This document shows positions 9,940-20,118 of a DNA stretch of 64,000 bases, one piece after another. A program made the position numbers and the translations under genes. Below the pieces are notes generated by a model, which saw only the letters and a list, made by a program, of their open reading frames with translations, was not told the DNA's origin and did not search any database. Source of the DNA: Staphylococcus hyicus (GTDB taxonomy: Bacteria > Bacillota > Bacilli > Staphylococcales > Staphylococcaceae); the NCBI RefSeq assembly GCF_000816085.1, contig NZ_CP008747.1:1798001-1862000 (forward strand). The letters run 5' to 3'. Numbering within the stretch: position 1 is the first letter of the stretch; the number at the start of each line of letters is the position of its first letter.

Positions 9940-9976
9940 TATAAATGAAATGACGACACAGTTAGGTGGAATAAAG

Positions 9977-10162
9977 ATGCAAAAGTCTAAAGCTATTTTT
10001 TTCGTACTCGCACTACTTGCTGTTTTCTTTTTAACAACGTTTAGTTTTGCAATCGCTGCTACGAACATATTCTGGATGTCCATTACCTTTATCTTGTTAA
10101 TGGCAACATTAGGTTATGGCTTTTCATTAAAAAAGAAATACCGAGAAAACGATTGGTTTTAA
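9977..10162 (+). CDS. Small two-helix membrane protein (YlaF/DUF5325-like)
   Basis: 61-aa protein made of two hydrophobic segments (about 6-27 and 32-50) with a basic end LKKKYRENDW. Length, topology and position beside typA fit the YlaF family of Bacillales; function unknown. The frame opens at 9896, but AGGTGGA sits 6 bp before the ATG at 9977, which sets this start. A bidirectional terminator separates it from the convergent inositol-phosphatase gene. Confidence 0.7.
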   Translation: MQKSKAIFFVLALLAVFFLTTFSFAIAATNIFWMSITFILLMATLGYGFSLKKKYRENDWF

Positions 10163-10194
10163 TTCAAAACATCTCATTTAAAATATATTTTTTA

Positions 10195-10227
10195 GGGTGA
10201 GCCGCTCAATGTGCTCACCCTTTTTTA
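10195..10227. terminator. Bidirectional terminator
   Basis: AGGGTGAGC pairs with GCTCACCCT, flanked by T-rich sequence on one side and A-rich on the other. It lies between convergent genes and overlaps the last bases of the minus-strand gene. Confidence 0.8.
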
Positions 10228-11037
10228 TTGGTATCGTTGTTGTAAAGCTTTAAGTTCATTTTCATGTGGCTTAAAATATTCATTTAAAATGTGCTTATGA
10301 ACCGCTCTATTCCCAAATAATACAGTACTATGTGTTGTGATAGATAAAGGCTCTCCTAAAAAATTCGTGCCTTCTCCACCAACTTCTTGAAGAATGATTA
10401 ATCCTCCAGCATAATCCCACGGATGTAATCGTGGCGTTATATATGCTGACAATAAGCCTGTGGCTACATAAACAATTTCTAGAGCTGCCGAGCCATACGC
10501 ACGTGCAGTTCTTGAATCTTGAATAATTGGTTGCAGTATCGGACCCATCTTCGGTTTTGTGAGCCAATTCGGATTTAATCCTACAATACTCTCATTTAAA
10601 AGTGTGTCTTTTAAAGGTGGGACTGGTGTTTCATTTTTATATGCACCATGCCCTGATTTAGCATGATATAAAATATCACGCATAACATCATACACAAACC
10701 CAGCGTAAGGTTTGCCGTCTTTAAATATACCTACTGAAATAGCAAAATTTTGTTTTTGATGTATAAAATTAAGCGTACCATCAATTGGATCTATAACCCA
10801 GACTACACCATTGGTCGACTCAATGTCATGACCATGCCCCTCTTCACCAATCATTTTATGATAAGGATATTGAGATTCTATTTGACTAATGATAAACGTC
10901 TCTACTGCTTTATCAACATTCGTTACCAAATCATTTGGATTAGACTTAGATTCAATTTCAATGTCTTCATGCATCCATTTGCGTATATTGTTCCCTGCTT
11001 CTAAAACTAAATTTTTGGCAAAATCGTATAAATGCAT
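10225..11037 (-). CDS. Inositol monophosphatase family protein (YktC/SuhB-like)
   Basis: 270-aa Mg2+-dependent phosphatase of the IMPase/FBPase/NADP-phosphatase superfamily. Metal-site motifs are present: GEEGH, WVIDPIDGTLNF and, near the C-terminus, LHPWDYAGGLIILQEVGG. The true substrate (inositol phosphate, NADP, PAP or other) cannot be read from sequence. Bacillus YktC sits beside yktB just as here. The frame opens at 11073, but TAGGAG is too close to the ATG at 11043 and well spaced (8 bp) for the one at 11037, so that start is used. Confidence 0.88.
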   Translation of the reverse strand: MHLYDFAKNLVLEAGNNIRKWMHEDIEIESKSNPNDLVTNVDKAVETFIISQIESQYPYHKMIGEEGHGHDIESTNGVVWVIDPIDGTLNFIHQKQNFAISVGIFKDGKPYAGFVYDVMRDILYHAKSGHGAYKNETPVPPLKDTLLNESIVGLNPNWLTKPKMGPILQPIIQDSRTARAYGSAALEIVYVATGLLSAYITPRLHPWDYAGGLIILQEVGGEGTNFLGEPLSITTHSTVLFGNRAVHKHILNEYFKPHENELKALQQRYQ

Positions 11038-11151
11038 TCGCATCACTCCTAGTTGTTTAACATTATACAACAAATCGTTATATTATGAATGTTAGACAAA
11101 CTACGGTATTCTAGTATTAATGAAACTCAATGTCATATAGGAGGAACAATT

Positions 11152-11763
11152 ATGACTCAATATACTTTTAAACCCTCTGATTTCAAAGTATTTCAAGTTG
11201 AAGGTTTAGAGGAAAGAATGGCCGCTCTAGATGAACATATTCGCCCACAATTTCATCAATTAGGTACTTACTTCACTGATTATTTAAAAACAATGACGGG
11301 CGAAAATTTTTATGCACATATTGCCAAACATGCAAGACGCACTGTGAATCCACCGAAAGATACATGGATCGCATTCGCAACGAATCAACGTGGTTATAAA
11401 ATGCAACCTCACTTTCAGATTGGGCTGTTTGAAGATCATTTATTTGTTATGTATGGTGTCATGCATGAAGATAAAAACAAATCTGAAGACGTACAAGTAT
11501 TTGAAGACAAAATTGAAACAATACTTTCCCTTCCAGAAGACTTCCAAATCTCCCTCGATCATACTAAACCAGATAAATCAAAAATCAGTCATATGTCACA
11601 AGATGACGTAGAAAAAGGTATCTATCGTGCAAAAAATGTTAAAAAAGGTGAGTTTTTTATAGCGCGTGCATTAAAACCAAATGCAAAAGAATTAAAATCC
11701 GATAAAGCCTTTCTTGCTTATTTAGAGAATACCTTCGAACATCTTTTAAAATTTTATAAATAG
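11152..11763 (+). CDS. yktB: UPF0637 family protein YktB (DUF1054)
   Basis: 203-aa cytosolic protein of the YktB/DUF1054 family, widespread in Bacillales with unknown function. Family signs include the N-terminus [19 protein letters not shown], the central [24 protein letters not shown] and a C-terminal FFIARAL segment. The frame starts at 11089, but AGGAGG is placed for the ATG at 11152. Divergent from the inositol-phosphatase gene, and ended by a strong hairpin shared with the convergent membrane-protein gene. Confidence 0.9.
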   Translation: MTQYTFKPSDFKVFQVEGLEERMAALDEHIRPQFHQLGTYFTDYLKTMTGENFYAHIAKHARRTVNPPKDTWIAFATNQRGYKMQPHFQIGLFEDHLFVMYGVMHEDKNKSEDVQVFEDKIETILSLPEDFQISLDHTKPDKSKISHMSQDDVEKGIYRAKNVKKGEFFIARALKPNAKELKSDKAFLAYLENTFEHLLKFYK

Positions 11764-11766
11764 AAA

Positions 11767-11800
11767 AACACCGCACCCTGTTACAATAGGATGCGGTGTT
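11767..11800. terminator. Bidirectional terminator
   Basis: AACACCGCA pairs with TGCGGTGTT with further partial pairing inside. It lies between the convergent yktB and the His-tail membrane-protein gene. Confidence 0.75.
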
Positions 11801-11810
11801 ATTTCATAAT

Positions 11811-12632
11811 TTAACGGGGATGATCATCTTTTAAATCATTTAAACGTTCTTTCGCATCTAAACCTCTATCTTTGAGGTCATGATGATTTGAATCATGATG
11901 ATGCGTATCCCCCTCTGGTCGATCATTTTTAGGTCGTGTTGTTGCATTAAAATGACGCTCATTTTCAGCATGTGATTGGTGATTAACGTCACTGTGATGA
12001 TCGTCAACATGATTTGTGCGATTTACATCATGCTGATGATTCGCTTCATGTTCAAAACGTTTATCATCACTATGCTCCACATCATGACGGTCATCTTGAT
12101 GCGAATGATTATGATTGGAATTGGCATAATCACGCTCGTGGCTATGATTTTCCATCACATGGTGCTGTGCTTTAGGTTTACGTACGAATAACATAATTGC
12201 AGCAATAAACCATAATAAAGCAGCAATTAAGCTCGCAGAGAAAAACGCTAAAATACTTGCAATAATTAATAACACGCCTGCAAGAATGCGCTTTTTAAAT
12301 AAAAATGCAGCGATAAGTGCTAATAACAATGGCAAAATAACATAAAGTAGTATAGGAAGATAATCCTGACTTTGTTGCACAACTTGATTAGAATCAATTC
12401 CTTGTTTCTGGAATTCTTGTTGAAAATTTTTATTTTTTAGTAATTCTGGTAGAAATGAGCCTACTCCTAAAATAAACAATACCCATAACGCATGTAGAAC
12501 AATACCAATCCAAGTGAGTACTTTTTCAGTCGTACGTTTGAATGGCTTATGTTGCTGATAACTATCGTATTGATGACGATCTCGATTTAAATGATTATCG
12601 TCATGTTTTCTATAAGTATAATTGTCTGACAT
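11811..12632 (-). CDS. DUF4064-type membrane protein with a histidine-rich tail
   Basis: 273 aa. Residues 1-33 are polar and cytosol-like; the middle has hydrophobic segments at about 38-60, 91-110 and 115-150, the layout of DUF4064 membrane proteins. From about residue 155 the chain is polar and low-complexity, with two dozen histidines in about 120 residues alternating with Asp, Asn, Glu and Ser (NHNHSH, DDHH, DTHHHDSNHH). Such tails often bind divalent metals, but no such role is shown. It is a paralogue of the following gene on the same strand: both start with a short polar head plus a KILGWLSW or KVLTWIGI helix. Function unknown; the S. aureus counterpart lies beside auxB. Confidence 0.8.
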   Translation of the reverse strand: MSDNYTYRKHDDNHLNRDRHQYDSYQQHKPFKRTTEKVLTWIGIVLHALWVLFILGVGSFLPELLKNKNFQQEFQKQGIDSNQVVQQSQDYLPILLYVILPLLLALIAAFLFKKRILAGVLLIIASILAFFSASLIAALLWFIAAIMLFVRKPKAQHHVMENHSHERDYANSNHNHSHQDDRHDVEHSDDKRFEHEANHQHDVNRTNHVDDHHSDVNHQSHAENERHFNATTRPKNDRPEGDTHHHDSNHHDLKDRGLDAKERLNDLKDDHPR

Positions 12633-12741
12633 AATGCATTACCTCCTTAGTCACTTAATTACCCTATATCCCTACCATAAACGCATAATTCAAAAATTTT
12701 TTACAATCTTTGAAATATAATTTAATAATATTTAAACAACG

Positions 12742-12786
12742 TAAAAAAACAGTGAAACTATCCTGGTTAAGGTCGTCTCACTGTTT
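12742..12786 (-). terminator. Terminator after the potD-proximal membrane-protein gene
   Basis: AAACAGTGA (12748-12756) pairs with TCACTGTTT (12778-12786) around a long loop; TTTTTTTACG follows on the minus strand. It separates the two paralogous membrane-protein genes. Confidence 0.7.
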
Positions 12787-12800
12787 AATACATGATAAAA

Positions 12801-13871
12801 TTATTTTTTTGTGTCTGGATCCTCAGTTATACGTTCTTTTTGAACTTGCTTACGATAATCATAGTTTTGTCTTCGTTGCGTCGCAGCACTAGGTCGAGCT
12901 TTACGCTGTTCTTTCACCTGGGCTTTGCGTGCTTTTCGCTCTTCTTTCTTTTGCGTTTTTATTTGAGCACGTTCTTCTTTACGTTGTTGTTTTAAAACAT
13001 CTTCATCATTAGTCGTTTCTTCATTATGTGCATCTTTCCCTGTCACATGTGTACGCGAATCAAATACATGACTATTGTCTTCATTTTGAGATTCAGAGCG
13101 CGGGTGATACACAACTGTATCATCCTCTTCTGATACATCATGCGCGGGTGATTCATCTTGATTTCGTGTAGATTTGTGATGATATTTTGCAGTTCTAGAT
13201 AACACCTGTGGAGATTCAGATGTAGCTGGTGATTCATGATTGTCAGAAGTCGTAGTTGATTGATTTGCGGCTATGTCATTATGATTCGATTTGTATCGCG
13301 TCTCCGTTTGATCAGAAGGTCTATGATACATTCTTTCATCTGAATCATCATATGCATCACGATAACCATTATAACGTTCGTAACCCACTTGGTTTCCATC
13401 ATAATAATACCCTGGAACGGATATCATTTTATCTTTACGAATAAACATCATAAATGCAACAACAACAAAAAATAACGGGACAAGTATAAAAAATAACGGA
13501 ATCGACAAAATAGCAACCAGTAAAAATAGTAAGCCTGACACAATTCGGTGCTTCATTGAAATCAATGCTAGGAATGAAATCAAAAGACATACTATTAAGT
13601 ATACGATAAACGCCCACACACCATTTTGCATTGAGATGACAAACTGTGTCGCTGTTAAATTATTGTTTGCTAAAAAAGTTTGCATGGTAGGATTATTCGC
13701 AATGCCATTTTCAATATTTTGGATTGACTGTTCATTACTGAATAAAACTAATCCAAAAAACATTGCTACAATCGTTGTTAATAAAAGTAACACCCAACTG
13801 AGCCATCCTAGAATTTTTTCAGCAATACGACTCACAGGTCTTGCCACCTGTTGGTAAGCCTCATAAGCCAT
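12801..13871 (-). CDS. auxB: DUF4064-type membrane protein, likely AuxB
   Basis: 356 aa: N-terminal head, four hydrophobic segments (about 22-45, 85-105, 110-130, 130-143), then a long polar cytoplasmic tail rich in Ser, Thr, Asp and, near the end, Lys/Arg/Glu (KQQRKEERAQIKTQKKEERK), a probable coiled-coil or RNA/anion-binding stretch. In S. aureus the gene directly downstream of potD encodes AuxB, an auxiliary factor needed for lipoteichoic acid stability and beta-lactam resistance; position and architecture match, so the name is given on synteny rather than a search. It starts 63 bp after potD on the same strand with its own ribosome-binding site. Confidence 0.7.
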   Translation of the reverse strand: MAYEAYQQVARPVSRIAEKILGWLSWVLLLLTTIVAMFFGLVLFSNEQSIQNIENGIANNPTMQTFLANNNLTATQFVISMQNGVWAFIVYLIVCLLISFLALISMKHRIVSGLLFLLVAILSIPLFFILVPLFFVVVAFMMFIRKDKMISVPGYYYDGNQVGYERYNGYRDAYDDSDERMYHRPSDQTETRYKSNHNDIAANQSTTTSDNHESPATSESPQVLSRTAKYHHKSTRNQDESPAHDVSEEDDTVVYHPRSESQNEDNSHVFDSRTHVTGKDAHNEETTNDEDVLKQQRKEERAQIKTQKKEERKARKAQVKEQRKARPSAATQRRQNYDYRKQVQKERITEDPDTKK

Positions 13872-13934
13872 AATTTCACTCCTTAAAGTACTTAGTTACT
13901 TAATTATATCTAAACTCTCATAAAATAACTAGAA

Positions 13935-15005
13935 TCATAATCCCATTTTAAAGTTTAGAAATCGCTCATTATACTCATTTAATACATCCGGCCCTAAATC
14001 TTTATACACTTCAAGTCTTTTCTGTTCATCTTTTGTAGGATAAATTCGTGTATCCTCACGTGTTTCTTTAGGTAACAAAGATTTAGCCGTTTTATTCGGT
14101 GTACCATATTCTACCCATTCCGTGTTTTGTTTACTCACTTTTGGATCTAACAAAAAGTTTATAAATTTATGTGCGCCATCCACATTTTGTGCTGTTTTTG
14201 GAATTACCATATTATCAAACCATAAGTTAGAGCCTTCTTTAGGCACGACATAATCAAATCGATCATCACTCGTGAAAATAGGTGCAGCAGATCCACTCCA
14301 TAACACAGCCGCACCAGCCTCATGTTGTTCTAGCATCATTGAAACTTCATCACCCACTACACCCTTAACAGAAGGTGCATAAGATTTCAGCTCTTTTTCA
14401 GCTTCTTTTAAATGTTTAGGATTTGTATCATTCAAACTGTATCCTAAACTATTTAATGATAATCCCATAATTTCTCGAGCTCCATCTACAAATATGACAT
14501 CATTTTTAAGCCTTGGATTTTTTAAGTCTTTCCAACTATTAAATTTGATATCAGGATATTTTGTTTTGTCATAGATAATACCTACTGTACCAAAAAAATA
14601 TGGAATCGAGTACTGATTATGAGGATCAAATGGTTGATTTAAATAGTAAGAATCTAGATGTTTCATATTAGAGATTTTCGATTTATTTAAAGGCTTTAAT
14701 AAATGTGCTTTACGCATTTTCTGAATCGTATAGTCACTTGGAAAAGCAACATCGTAGCTCGTGCCACCGTTACGAATTTTTGCTTCCATAGCCTCATTAG
14801 AGTCGAACGTTTCGTAGATTACTTTAATACCTGTTTCTGCTTCAAATTGCTTGATTAGCTCAGGATCAATATATTCGCCCCAATTATACACATACAATTT
14901 TTGTTGTTTTTGTTGACCAATATCATGATTGATCCAATAACCAACACCTAAACAAAGAATACCAAGTAAAAGGGCACCAATCACAAGTTGCATCAATTGT
15001 TTCAT
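13935..15005 (-). CDS. potD: Spermidine/putrescine ABC transporter, substrate-binding protein
   Basis: 356-aa extracytoplasmic binding protein of the PotD/PotF family. The N-terminal hydrophobic segment (about 5-27) serves as signal or anchor; it has Cys18 but no proper lipobox, because the residue before it is Leu. The mature part begins KLYVYNWGEYIDPELIKQFE, the classic PotD start, and includes DVAFPSDYTIQKM and the aromatic, acidic ligand-pocket region VLWSGSAAP. Its start overlaps the potC stop by 4 bp, so it is the last pot gene translated with the permeases. Confidence 0.93.
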   Translation of the reverse strand: MKQLMQLVIGALLLGILCLGVGYWINHDIGQQKQQKLYVYNWGEYIDPELIKQFEAETGIKVIYETFDSNEAMEAKIRNGGTSYDVAFPSDYTIQKMRKAHLLKPLNKSKISNMKHLDSYYLNQPFDPHNQYSIPYFFGTVGIIYDKTKYPDIKFNSWKDLKNPRLKNDVIFVDGAREIMGLSLNSLGYSLNDTNPKHLKEAEKELKSYAPSVKGVVGDEVSMMLEQHEAGAAVLWSGSAAPIFTSDDRFDYVVPKEGSNLWFDNMVIPKTAQNVDGAHKFINFLLDPKVSKQNTEWVEYGTPNKTAKSLLPKETREDTRIYPTKDEQKRLEVYKDLGPDVLNEYNERFLNFKMGL

Positions 15006-15814
15006 AAAGTCATCTCCCTTTTGTGATTTAATGTGCGTTGATTATGTTTTTTAAGCCATTGATAAATCACTAAGCCAAGCATAATAATTAGGAATAGTAT
15101 TGTGGATATCGCATTAATTTCCATACTAATTCCACGTCGTGCCATTGAATACACTTCTACAGAAAGTAAGCTAAATCCATTCCCAGTAACAAAGAAACTC
15201 ACTGTAAAATCATCTAAAGAATACGTTAACGCCATGAAAAACCCTCCGATAATGCCTGGCATCAGTTGAGGAATAACAATACGACTTAGCACTTGAAAAT
15301 CTGACGCACCTAAATCGCGACCGGCATCTAAAATAGATTCATTCATTTCATACAATTTAGGCAATACAATGATGACAACAATAGGAATACAAAATGCGAT
15401 ATGAGACACTAAGACAGATGTAAAACCCAAACCAAAACCCGTAACATGTCCAATCGCTGTGAACATAATTAAAAATGAAGCGCCGATCACAACATCTGAC
15501 GAAACCATCAATACATTATTTAATGTTAAAAATGAGATTTTCAACGATTGATTACGGATTTGATATAACATGAGCGCTCCAAAAACGCCAATGATTGTAG
15601 AAATTGCTGCGGCAATAAGTGCTACTGCAATTGTATTAAAAACAACTTCTAGCAATCTCTTATTGTTAAATAATGTGGCATAATGTTCTAACGTAAATCC
15701 GCCAAAATGAACCATATTCCCTTCACTATTAAAGGAATAAAACATGAGATAAAAAATAGGTAAATATAATACGATAAGTAACGCAATTAAATAACTTTTA
15801 CCAATCCATTTCAT
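15002..15814 (-). CDS. potC: Spermidine/putrescine ABC transporter permease PotC
   Basis: 270-aa inner-membrane permease with six predicted helices. The cytoplasmic EAA loop that docks on PotA reads DAGRDLGASDFQVLSRIVIPQLMPGI. It overlaps potB by 4 bp at its start and potD by 4 bp at its end, typical translational coupling. It pairs with PotB to form the transport channel. Confidence 0.93.
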   Translation of the reverse strand: MKWIGKSYLIALLIVLYLPIFYLMFYSFNSEGNMVHFGGFTLEHYATLFNNKRLLEVVFNTIAVALIAAAISTIIGVFGALMLYQIRNQSLKISFLTLNNVLMVSSDVVIGASFLIMFTAIGHVTGFGLGFTSVLVSHIAFCIPIVVIIVLPKLYEMNESILDAGRDLGASDFQVLSRIVIPQLMPGIIGGFFMALTYSLDDFTVSFFVTGNGFSLLSVEVYSMARRGISMEINAISTILFLIIMLGLVIYQWLKKHNQRTLNHKREMTL

Positions 15815-16617
15815 CGTGACGCCCCTCCCTTACTTTTCGTACGCGTCATAATTAGAAGAAGTGCCATAAATAAGACTAAAAATAGCGCTATGGTAGAGCC
15901 CATTCCATAATTTTGTATGACTAAAAATTGCTCTTCTATTGCTGTACCAATATTGACCACTTTATTACCAGCTATGAGCCGCGTTATCATAAATAATGAC
16001 AACGCAGGAATAAAAGTGACTTGTATGCCTGTTTTAATGCCTTCTTTTGACAATGGTAATAGCACTTTTTGCATTGTGGTAAACGTATTCGCTCCTAAAT
16101 CTTGAGCAGCATAAAACAATTGATTGTTAATATCTTTCATACTATTGTAGATCGGCAACAACATAAAAGGAATATAAATATACGCTGACACAATGATAAA
16201 AGCTGGCGCAGTAAATAACAGTGATTGACTTGGTAAATGAAGGGCATGCATGAAACGATTGATAAGTCCATCTTGACTGAAAATCCCAATAAATGCATAT
16301 GTCTTAAGTAGTAAATTCATCCATGTGGGAATAATCATGACAAGTAACCACGTTGATGCATGTTTCGACTGACGAATAAAATAAGCTGCAGGATAACTAA
16401 TCAATAAACATACGAATGTGATGATAGCCGCATATAAGATAGATTCTCCTAACATGTACATATATCGCATTGTAAAAAATTGTTGATAATTTTCTAATGA
16501 AAAGTGACCGTTACGATCGACAAACGAAAAATAACAAAGTAATAGTACAGGTATAATGATAAAGATCAGCATCCACAAAATATAGGGGATAGCCAACCAA
16601 CGACTAATATGTCTCAT
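15811..16617 (-). CDS. potB: Spermidine/putrescine ABC transporter permease PotB
   Basis: 268-aa permease with six helices and an EAA loop ([26 protein letters not shown]). It forms the heterodimeric channel with PotC. Its start overlaps the 3' end of potA by 14 bp, so translation is coupled. No frame damage. Confidence 0.93.
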   Translation of the reverse strand: MRHISRWLAIPYILWMLIFIIIPVLLLCYFSFVDRNGHFSLENYQQFFTMRYMYMLGESILYAAIITFVCLLISYPAAYFIRQSKHASTWLLVMIIPTWMNLLLKTYAFIGIFSQDGLINRFMHALHLPSQSLLFTAPAFIIVSAYIYIPFMLLPIYNSMKDINNQLFYAAQDLGANTFTTMQKVLLPLSKEGIKTGIQVTFIPALSLFMITRLIAGNKVVNIGTAIEEQFLVIQNYGMGSTIALFLVLFMALLLIMTRTKSKGGASR

Positions 16618-17704
16618 AATCTACTTCTCCATAACCTTCAATTCGTTTATCAAATTCTTCTTCAGTTTCACCTGGTACCATGATGTGAATCGCTACAGGG
16701 TCAAAATACAAGCCTACTTTATCATCCACTTCTGCATTTTTAGTAGATTGAATCGTCCATTGATACCCTTGCTCATCGATACACGTAATTTCATAATGGA
16801 CGCCTCTAAATAAAGTAGAATGCACCGTCGCTTTAAATAGACCATTAGATGCTTCCACTAATGAAATATCTTCGGGTCTGATGATAACATCTACCTTTTT
16901 CCCTGGCGGAATATCTTTGTCCACACATTCAAAATTTTGACCGTAAATATTAACAACATAATCTTGAACCATGTGCCCTTCTACAATATTAGATTCACCA
17001 ATAAAGTCAGCGACATATCTATTGACAGGCTCATCATATATATCAAGGGGTGTACCGAATTGTTCAATATTACCGTCACGCATTACAAAAATGTAATCAC
17101 TTAAAGCTAATGCCTCTTCTTGATCATGCGTTACAAACACAAACGTTATACCTAATCTTGATTGCAATTCCCTCAATTCATATTGCATTTCTGTACGCAA
17201 TTTTAAATCTAGCGCCGATAAAGATTCATCTAGTAACAAAATTTCTGGTTCATTCACTATGGCACGTGCTATTGCAATACGTTGTTTTTGCCCCCCACTA
17301 AGCTCATGAATTTCTCGTTCGACATATTGATCTAATTTCACCAATTTTAAAGCTTCAAGCACCTTCTCTTTAATTTTCGCTTTATTCATTTTTTTCATTT
17401 TTAACCCAAACGCAACGTTTTCGTAAACGTTTAAATGTGGAAAAAGCGCATAGTCTTGAAACACTGTATTGACTTGTCGTTTATTCGGGGGGAGTTCATT
17501 AATTGTTTTCCCTTGGTAGACAATTTCTCCTGCGTCTGCATGTTCAAATCCTGCAATAAGTTTTAAAATTGTCGTTTTACCACAACCCGACGGCCCTAAA
17601 ATAGTATAAAAATGACCGGATTCAATCTCTAAATTAATATCATTTATAATCGTTTTATTTTGATATTTTTTTGTGACATTTTGAAATGTTAATAAAGCTG
17701 TCAA
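16604..17704 (-). CDS. potA: Spermidine/putrescine ABC transporter ATPase
   Basis: 366-aa ATPase that powers polyamine import. Walker A is GPSGCGKT at residues 37-44, the signature is LSGGQKQR, Walker B is [12 protein letters not shown], followed by the H-loop [10 protein letters not shown]. The C-terminal about 120 residues form the TOBE regulatory domain of the PotA/MalK class ([11 protein letters not shown]). First gene of potABCD, 11 bp after the XRE-cupin regulator on the same strand, so the regulator and transporter probably form one operon. Confidence 0.95.
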   Translation of the reverse strand: MTALLTFQNVTKKYQNKTIINDINLEIESGHFYTILGPSGCGKTTILKLIAGFEHADAGEIVYQGKTINELPPNKRQVNTVFQDYALFPHLNVYENVAFGLKMKKMNKAKIKEKVLEALKLVKLDQYVEREIHELSGGQKQRIAIARAIVNEPEILLLDESLSALDLKLRTEMQYELRELQSRLGITFVFVTHDQEEALALSDYIFVMRDGNIEQFGTPLDIYDEPVNRYVADFIGESNIVEGHMVQDYVVNIYGQNFECVDKDIPPGKKVDVIIRPEDISLVEASNGLFKATVHSTLFRGVHYEITCIDEQGYQWTIQSTKNAEVDDKVGLYFDPVAIHIMVPGETEEEFDKRIEGYGEVDYETY

Positions 17705-17715
17705 AGTCTTCCCTC

Positions 17716-18255
17716 CTATAAATACGATGACGTTGCAACAATCATCACGCGTCCCTCAAAATTGTGTTCATTAATGAGTTGGTGCTGTTTCGTAGCTTTA
17801 AAATATAAAGCGTCCCCTTCAGTCGCTTTATATTTTTCATTCCCCAATTTAAGCGTGACACACCCACACATACAATACACAAAGGTATCCGAATATGAAG
17901 GCTCAAACAATTTATATGACGAATGAGGTTGTAGCGTAAGTAATAACGGTTCCATCTCAAATTCATTAGATGTTTTTACTGGCCATTGTAAAAAGTATCC
18001 TTTATCATACTCGTCATATGTGAGTTGCTCAGACTTAGGGTAATGGATTTTATCTACTTGATTCTTTTCAAAAAATTCAGCGGGTGTCGTACCTAATACT
18101 TCTAATAAATTCAAGAATGTTTCCATACTAGGTGATGTTTTATCACTTTCGATTTGTGATATGTATCCTTTTGATAAATCCGTGCGTTCTCCTAATTCTT
18201 CTTGCGTCAAATTTTTAAGTAGCCTCAACGTTTTTAGTTTTTGTCCTATGTCCAT
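17716..18255 (-). CDS. XRE-family regulator with cupin domain (PuuR-like)
   Basis: 179-aa DNA-binding regulator: helix-turn-helix at about 6-60 ([30 protein letters not shown]) and a cupin sensor domain at about 105-178 ([18 protein letters not shown]). This architecture is used by polyamine and amino-acid responsive repressors such as PuuR; placement directly ahead of potA makes control of polyamine uptake likely. Two ATGs are adjacent (18258, 18255); AGGAG is better spaced for the second. A GTTTA-N7-TAAAC dyad lies upstream and could be its own operator. Confidence 0.87.
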   Translation of the reverse strand: MDIGQKLKTLRLLKNLTQEELGERTDLSKGYISQIESDKTSPSMETFLNLLEVLGTTPAEFFEKNQVDKIHYPKSEQLTYDEYDKGYFLQWPVKTSNEFEMEPLLLTLQPHSSYKLFEPSYSDTFVYCMCGCVTLKLGNEKYKATEGDALYFKATKQHQLINEHNFEGRVMIVATSSYL

Positions 18256-18282
18256 CATTGACTCCTAAAAAAACTGTAATTT

Positions 18283-18299
18283 GTTTACTTTTACTAAAC
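18283..18299. promoter_or_regulatory. Candidate operator of the pot regulator
   Basis: Inverted repeat GTTTA (18283-18287), 7 bp, TAAAC (18295-18299), about 30 bp before the regulator's start codon. The position suits autoregulation by an XRE dimer; the repeat is short and AT-rich, so this is tentative. Confidence 0.35.
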
Positions 18300-18356
18300 A
18301 TAAAGTTTAATGCTTAATAAAAATACCAAACTACAGCTTAAATTACAATAGGTTTT

Positions 18357-18629
18357 TTAATTGTCAGATAATCTCTTTTTTTCAGGATACTCTTTAGCTA
18401 TTTTCATGACTTGATAGCTATCATAACCACTTTCAGATTTAAATGTATTGAATATGTTTTTCTCATCTGCTTTTCCTGGTACTACTTTTTTAAATGCTTG
18501 ATAACGTGTTAGAAGAACATCTCGTTCGACATTTGACTCATAATATGACTCAATTGCATTAAAAAAAGAAATCACTTGTACCATTTCTTCTTGTGACCAT
18601 TCGACATCTATAGGATATTGATAATCCAT
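18357..18629 (-). CDS. UPF0223 family protein (YktA-like)
   Basis: 90-aa cytosolic protein with the UPF0223 pattern YQYPIDVEWSQEEMVQVISFF...YE and a C-terminal KKVVPGKADEK segment; function unknown. The frame begins with GTG at 18632, but AAGGAGG is 8 bp from the ATG at 18629. It stands between the pdh terminator and the pot regulator, the usual staphylococcal order, and runs in the same direction as both. Confidence 0.87.
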   Translation of the reverse strand: MDYQYPIDVEWSQEEMVQVISFFNAIESYYESNVERDVLLTRYQAFKKVVPGKADEKNIFNTFKSESGYDSYQVMKIAKEYPEKKRLSDN

Positions 18630-18658
18630 CACATATACCTCCTTAAATAGAATATAAG

Positions 18659-18697
18659 AAAAAGGGCTCGGACATACATGATGTCCTTGCCCTTTAT
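18659..18697 (-). terminator. Terminator of the pdhABCD operon
   Basis: On the minus strand AAAGGGC-AAGGACAT pairs with ATGTCC-GAGCCCTTT and is followed by TT-rich sequence. It sits about 12 bp after the pdhD stop. Confidence 0.75.
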
Positions 18698-18708
18698 TAT
18701 AATCATGA

Positions 18709-20115
18709 TTACATTGTATGAATTGGTAAACCGATTGCTTTTTCAGCAGCTTCCATGCTCATTTCACCTAATGTCGGGTGCGCATGTACTGTTAAAGCAA
18801 TATCTTCAGCGTTCATACCTGCTTCAATTGCTAAACCTAACTCAGCAATCACGTCAGACGCACTAGTACCAACAACTTGAGCACCAATTAGAGTGTCATC
18901 TTCTTTAAGTGTAATTAACTTAACGAAACCAGTTGTATCGTCTAATGATAATGCACGACCGTTTGCTTGGTAAGGGAATTTAGAAGCTTTATATTCAATA
19001 CCTTCTTCTTTCGCTTGTGCTTCAGTGTAACCAACTTGAGCAAGTTCTGGTTCAGTGAAACATACCGCTGGCATACCGATGTAATCCACTTCAGAGTTGT
19101 GGCCTGCAATTGCTTCTGCAGCAATTTTAGCTTCGTAGCTTGCTTTATGTGCAAGAGGTAAACCTGGAACGATATCACCAATTGCATAGATACTATCTAC
19201 TGAAGTGCGGCTTTGCTTATCAACATCAATTAAACCACGATCTGTTAATTTAACGCCAACTTCTTCTAAACCTAATTCATCAGTGTTAGGACGGCGACCT
19301 ACAGTCACTAATACGTAATCCGCTTCGATTGTTTTTTCTTCACCTTTAACTTCATACGTTACTTTAACACCATTGTCTGTTTCTTCAGCAGATTTTGCTA
19401 AAGCTTCCGTTTCAATCGTCATACCTTTAGCTTTCATACCTTTTTTAACAGGTTGTGTCATTTGTTTTTCGAAACCGCCTAAGATGTCTTTCGCACCTTC
19501 AAGGATAGTAACTTCTGTACCAAAGTTTGCATACGCAGTACCAAGTTCTGAACCGATATAACCGCCACCAACGACAACTAATTTTTTAGGTACTTCTTTA
19601 AGGTTTAATGCACCTGTAGAATCTAAGATGCGACCACCAAATTTGAAATTAGGGATTTCAATTGGACGAGAACCAGTAGCAATAATTGCATTTTTGAAGT
19701 TGTACGTTTGCGCACTTTTATCGTCCATTACACGTAAGCTATTTTTGTCTACGAAATAAGCTTCACCTTTAACGATTTCTACTTTGTTACCTTTTAATAA
19801 AGCTTCAACACCGCTCGTTAATTTATTAACGACAGAACCTTTAAAAGATTGTACTTTATCGAAATCTAAAGAAACGTTTTCAGCAGTCACACCAAGGTCA
19901 GCACCATGTTGTGCTTGTTCAAAACGGTGTGATACGTTTAATAATGCTTTTGAAGGAATACAACCAACGTTTAAACAAACGCCGCCTAAATTACCTTTTT
20001 CAACGATTGTAACTTTTTGACCAAGTTGTGCTGCGCGAATTGCTGCTACATATCCACCTGGACCTGCACCGATAACAATAGTATCTGTTTCAATTGGAAA
20101 ATCTCCGACTACCAT
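18709..20115 (-). CDS. pdhD: Dihydrolipoyl dehydrogenase (E3)
   Basis: 468-aa FAD enzyme that reoxidises the lipoyl arms of the pyruvate dehydrogenase complex with NAD+. FAD motif [17 protein letters not shown] (14-30), redox disulfide CLNVGC at 47-52, NAD motif [19 protein letters not shown], and the C-terminal catalytic HAHPTLGE. Last gene of the pdh operon, 3 bp after pdhC, followed by a terminator. E3 is often shared with other 2-oxoacid complexes. Confidence 0.97.
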   Translation of the reverse strand: MVVGDFPIETDTIVIGAGPGGYVAAIRAAQLGQKVTIVEKGNLGGVCLNVGCIPSKALLNVSHRFEQAQHGADLGVTAENVSLDFDKVQSFKGSVVNKLTSGVEALLKGNKVEIVKGEAYFVDKNSLRVMDDKSAQTYNFKNAIIATGSRPIEIPNFKFGGRILDSTGALNLKEVPKKLVVVGGGYIGSELGTAYANFGTEVTILEGAKDILGGFEKQMTQPVKKGMKAKGMTIETEALAKSAEETDNGVKVTYEVKGEEKTIEADYVLVTVGRRPNTDELGLEEVGVKLTDRGLIDVDKQSRTSVDSIYAIGDIVPGLPLAHKASYEAKIAAEAIAGHNSEVDYIGMPAVCFTEPELAQVGYTEAQAKEEGIEYKASKFPYQANGRALSLDDTTGFVKLITLKEDDTLIGAQVVGTSASDVIAELGLAIEAGMNAEDIALTVHAHPTLGEMSMEAAEKAIGLPIHTM

Positions 20116-20118
20116 ATT

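Noticed and set aside
9896..9976. 27-residue N-terminal extension of the YlaF-like gene
   Set aside because: The strong ribosome-binding site and the typical family length point to the ATG at 9977; the extension overlaps the typA promoter.
14951..14965. Lipobox in PotD
   Set aside because: Cys18 is preceded by Leu rather than Gly, Ala or Ser, so lipidation is not supported.
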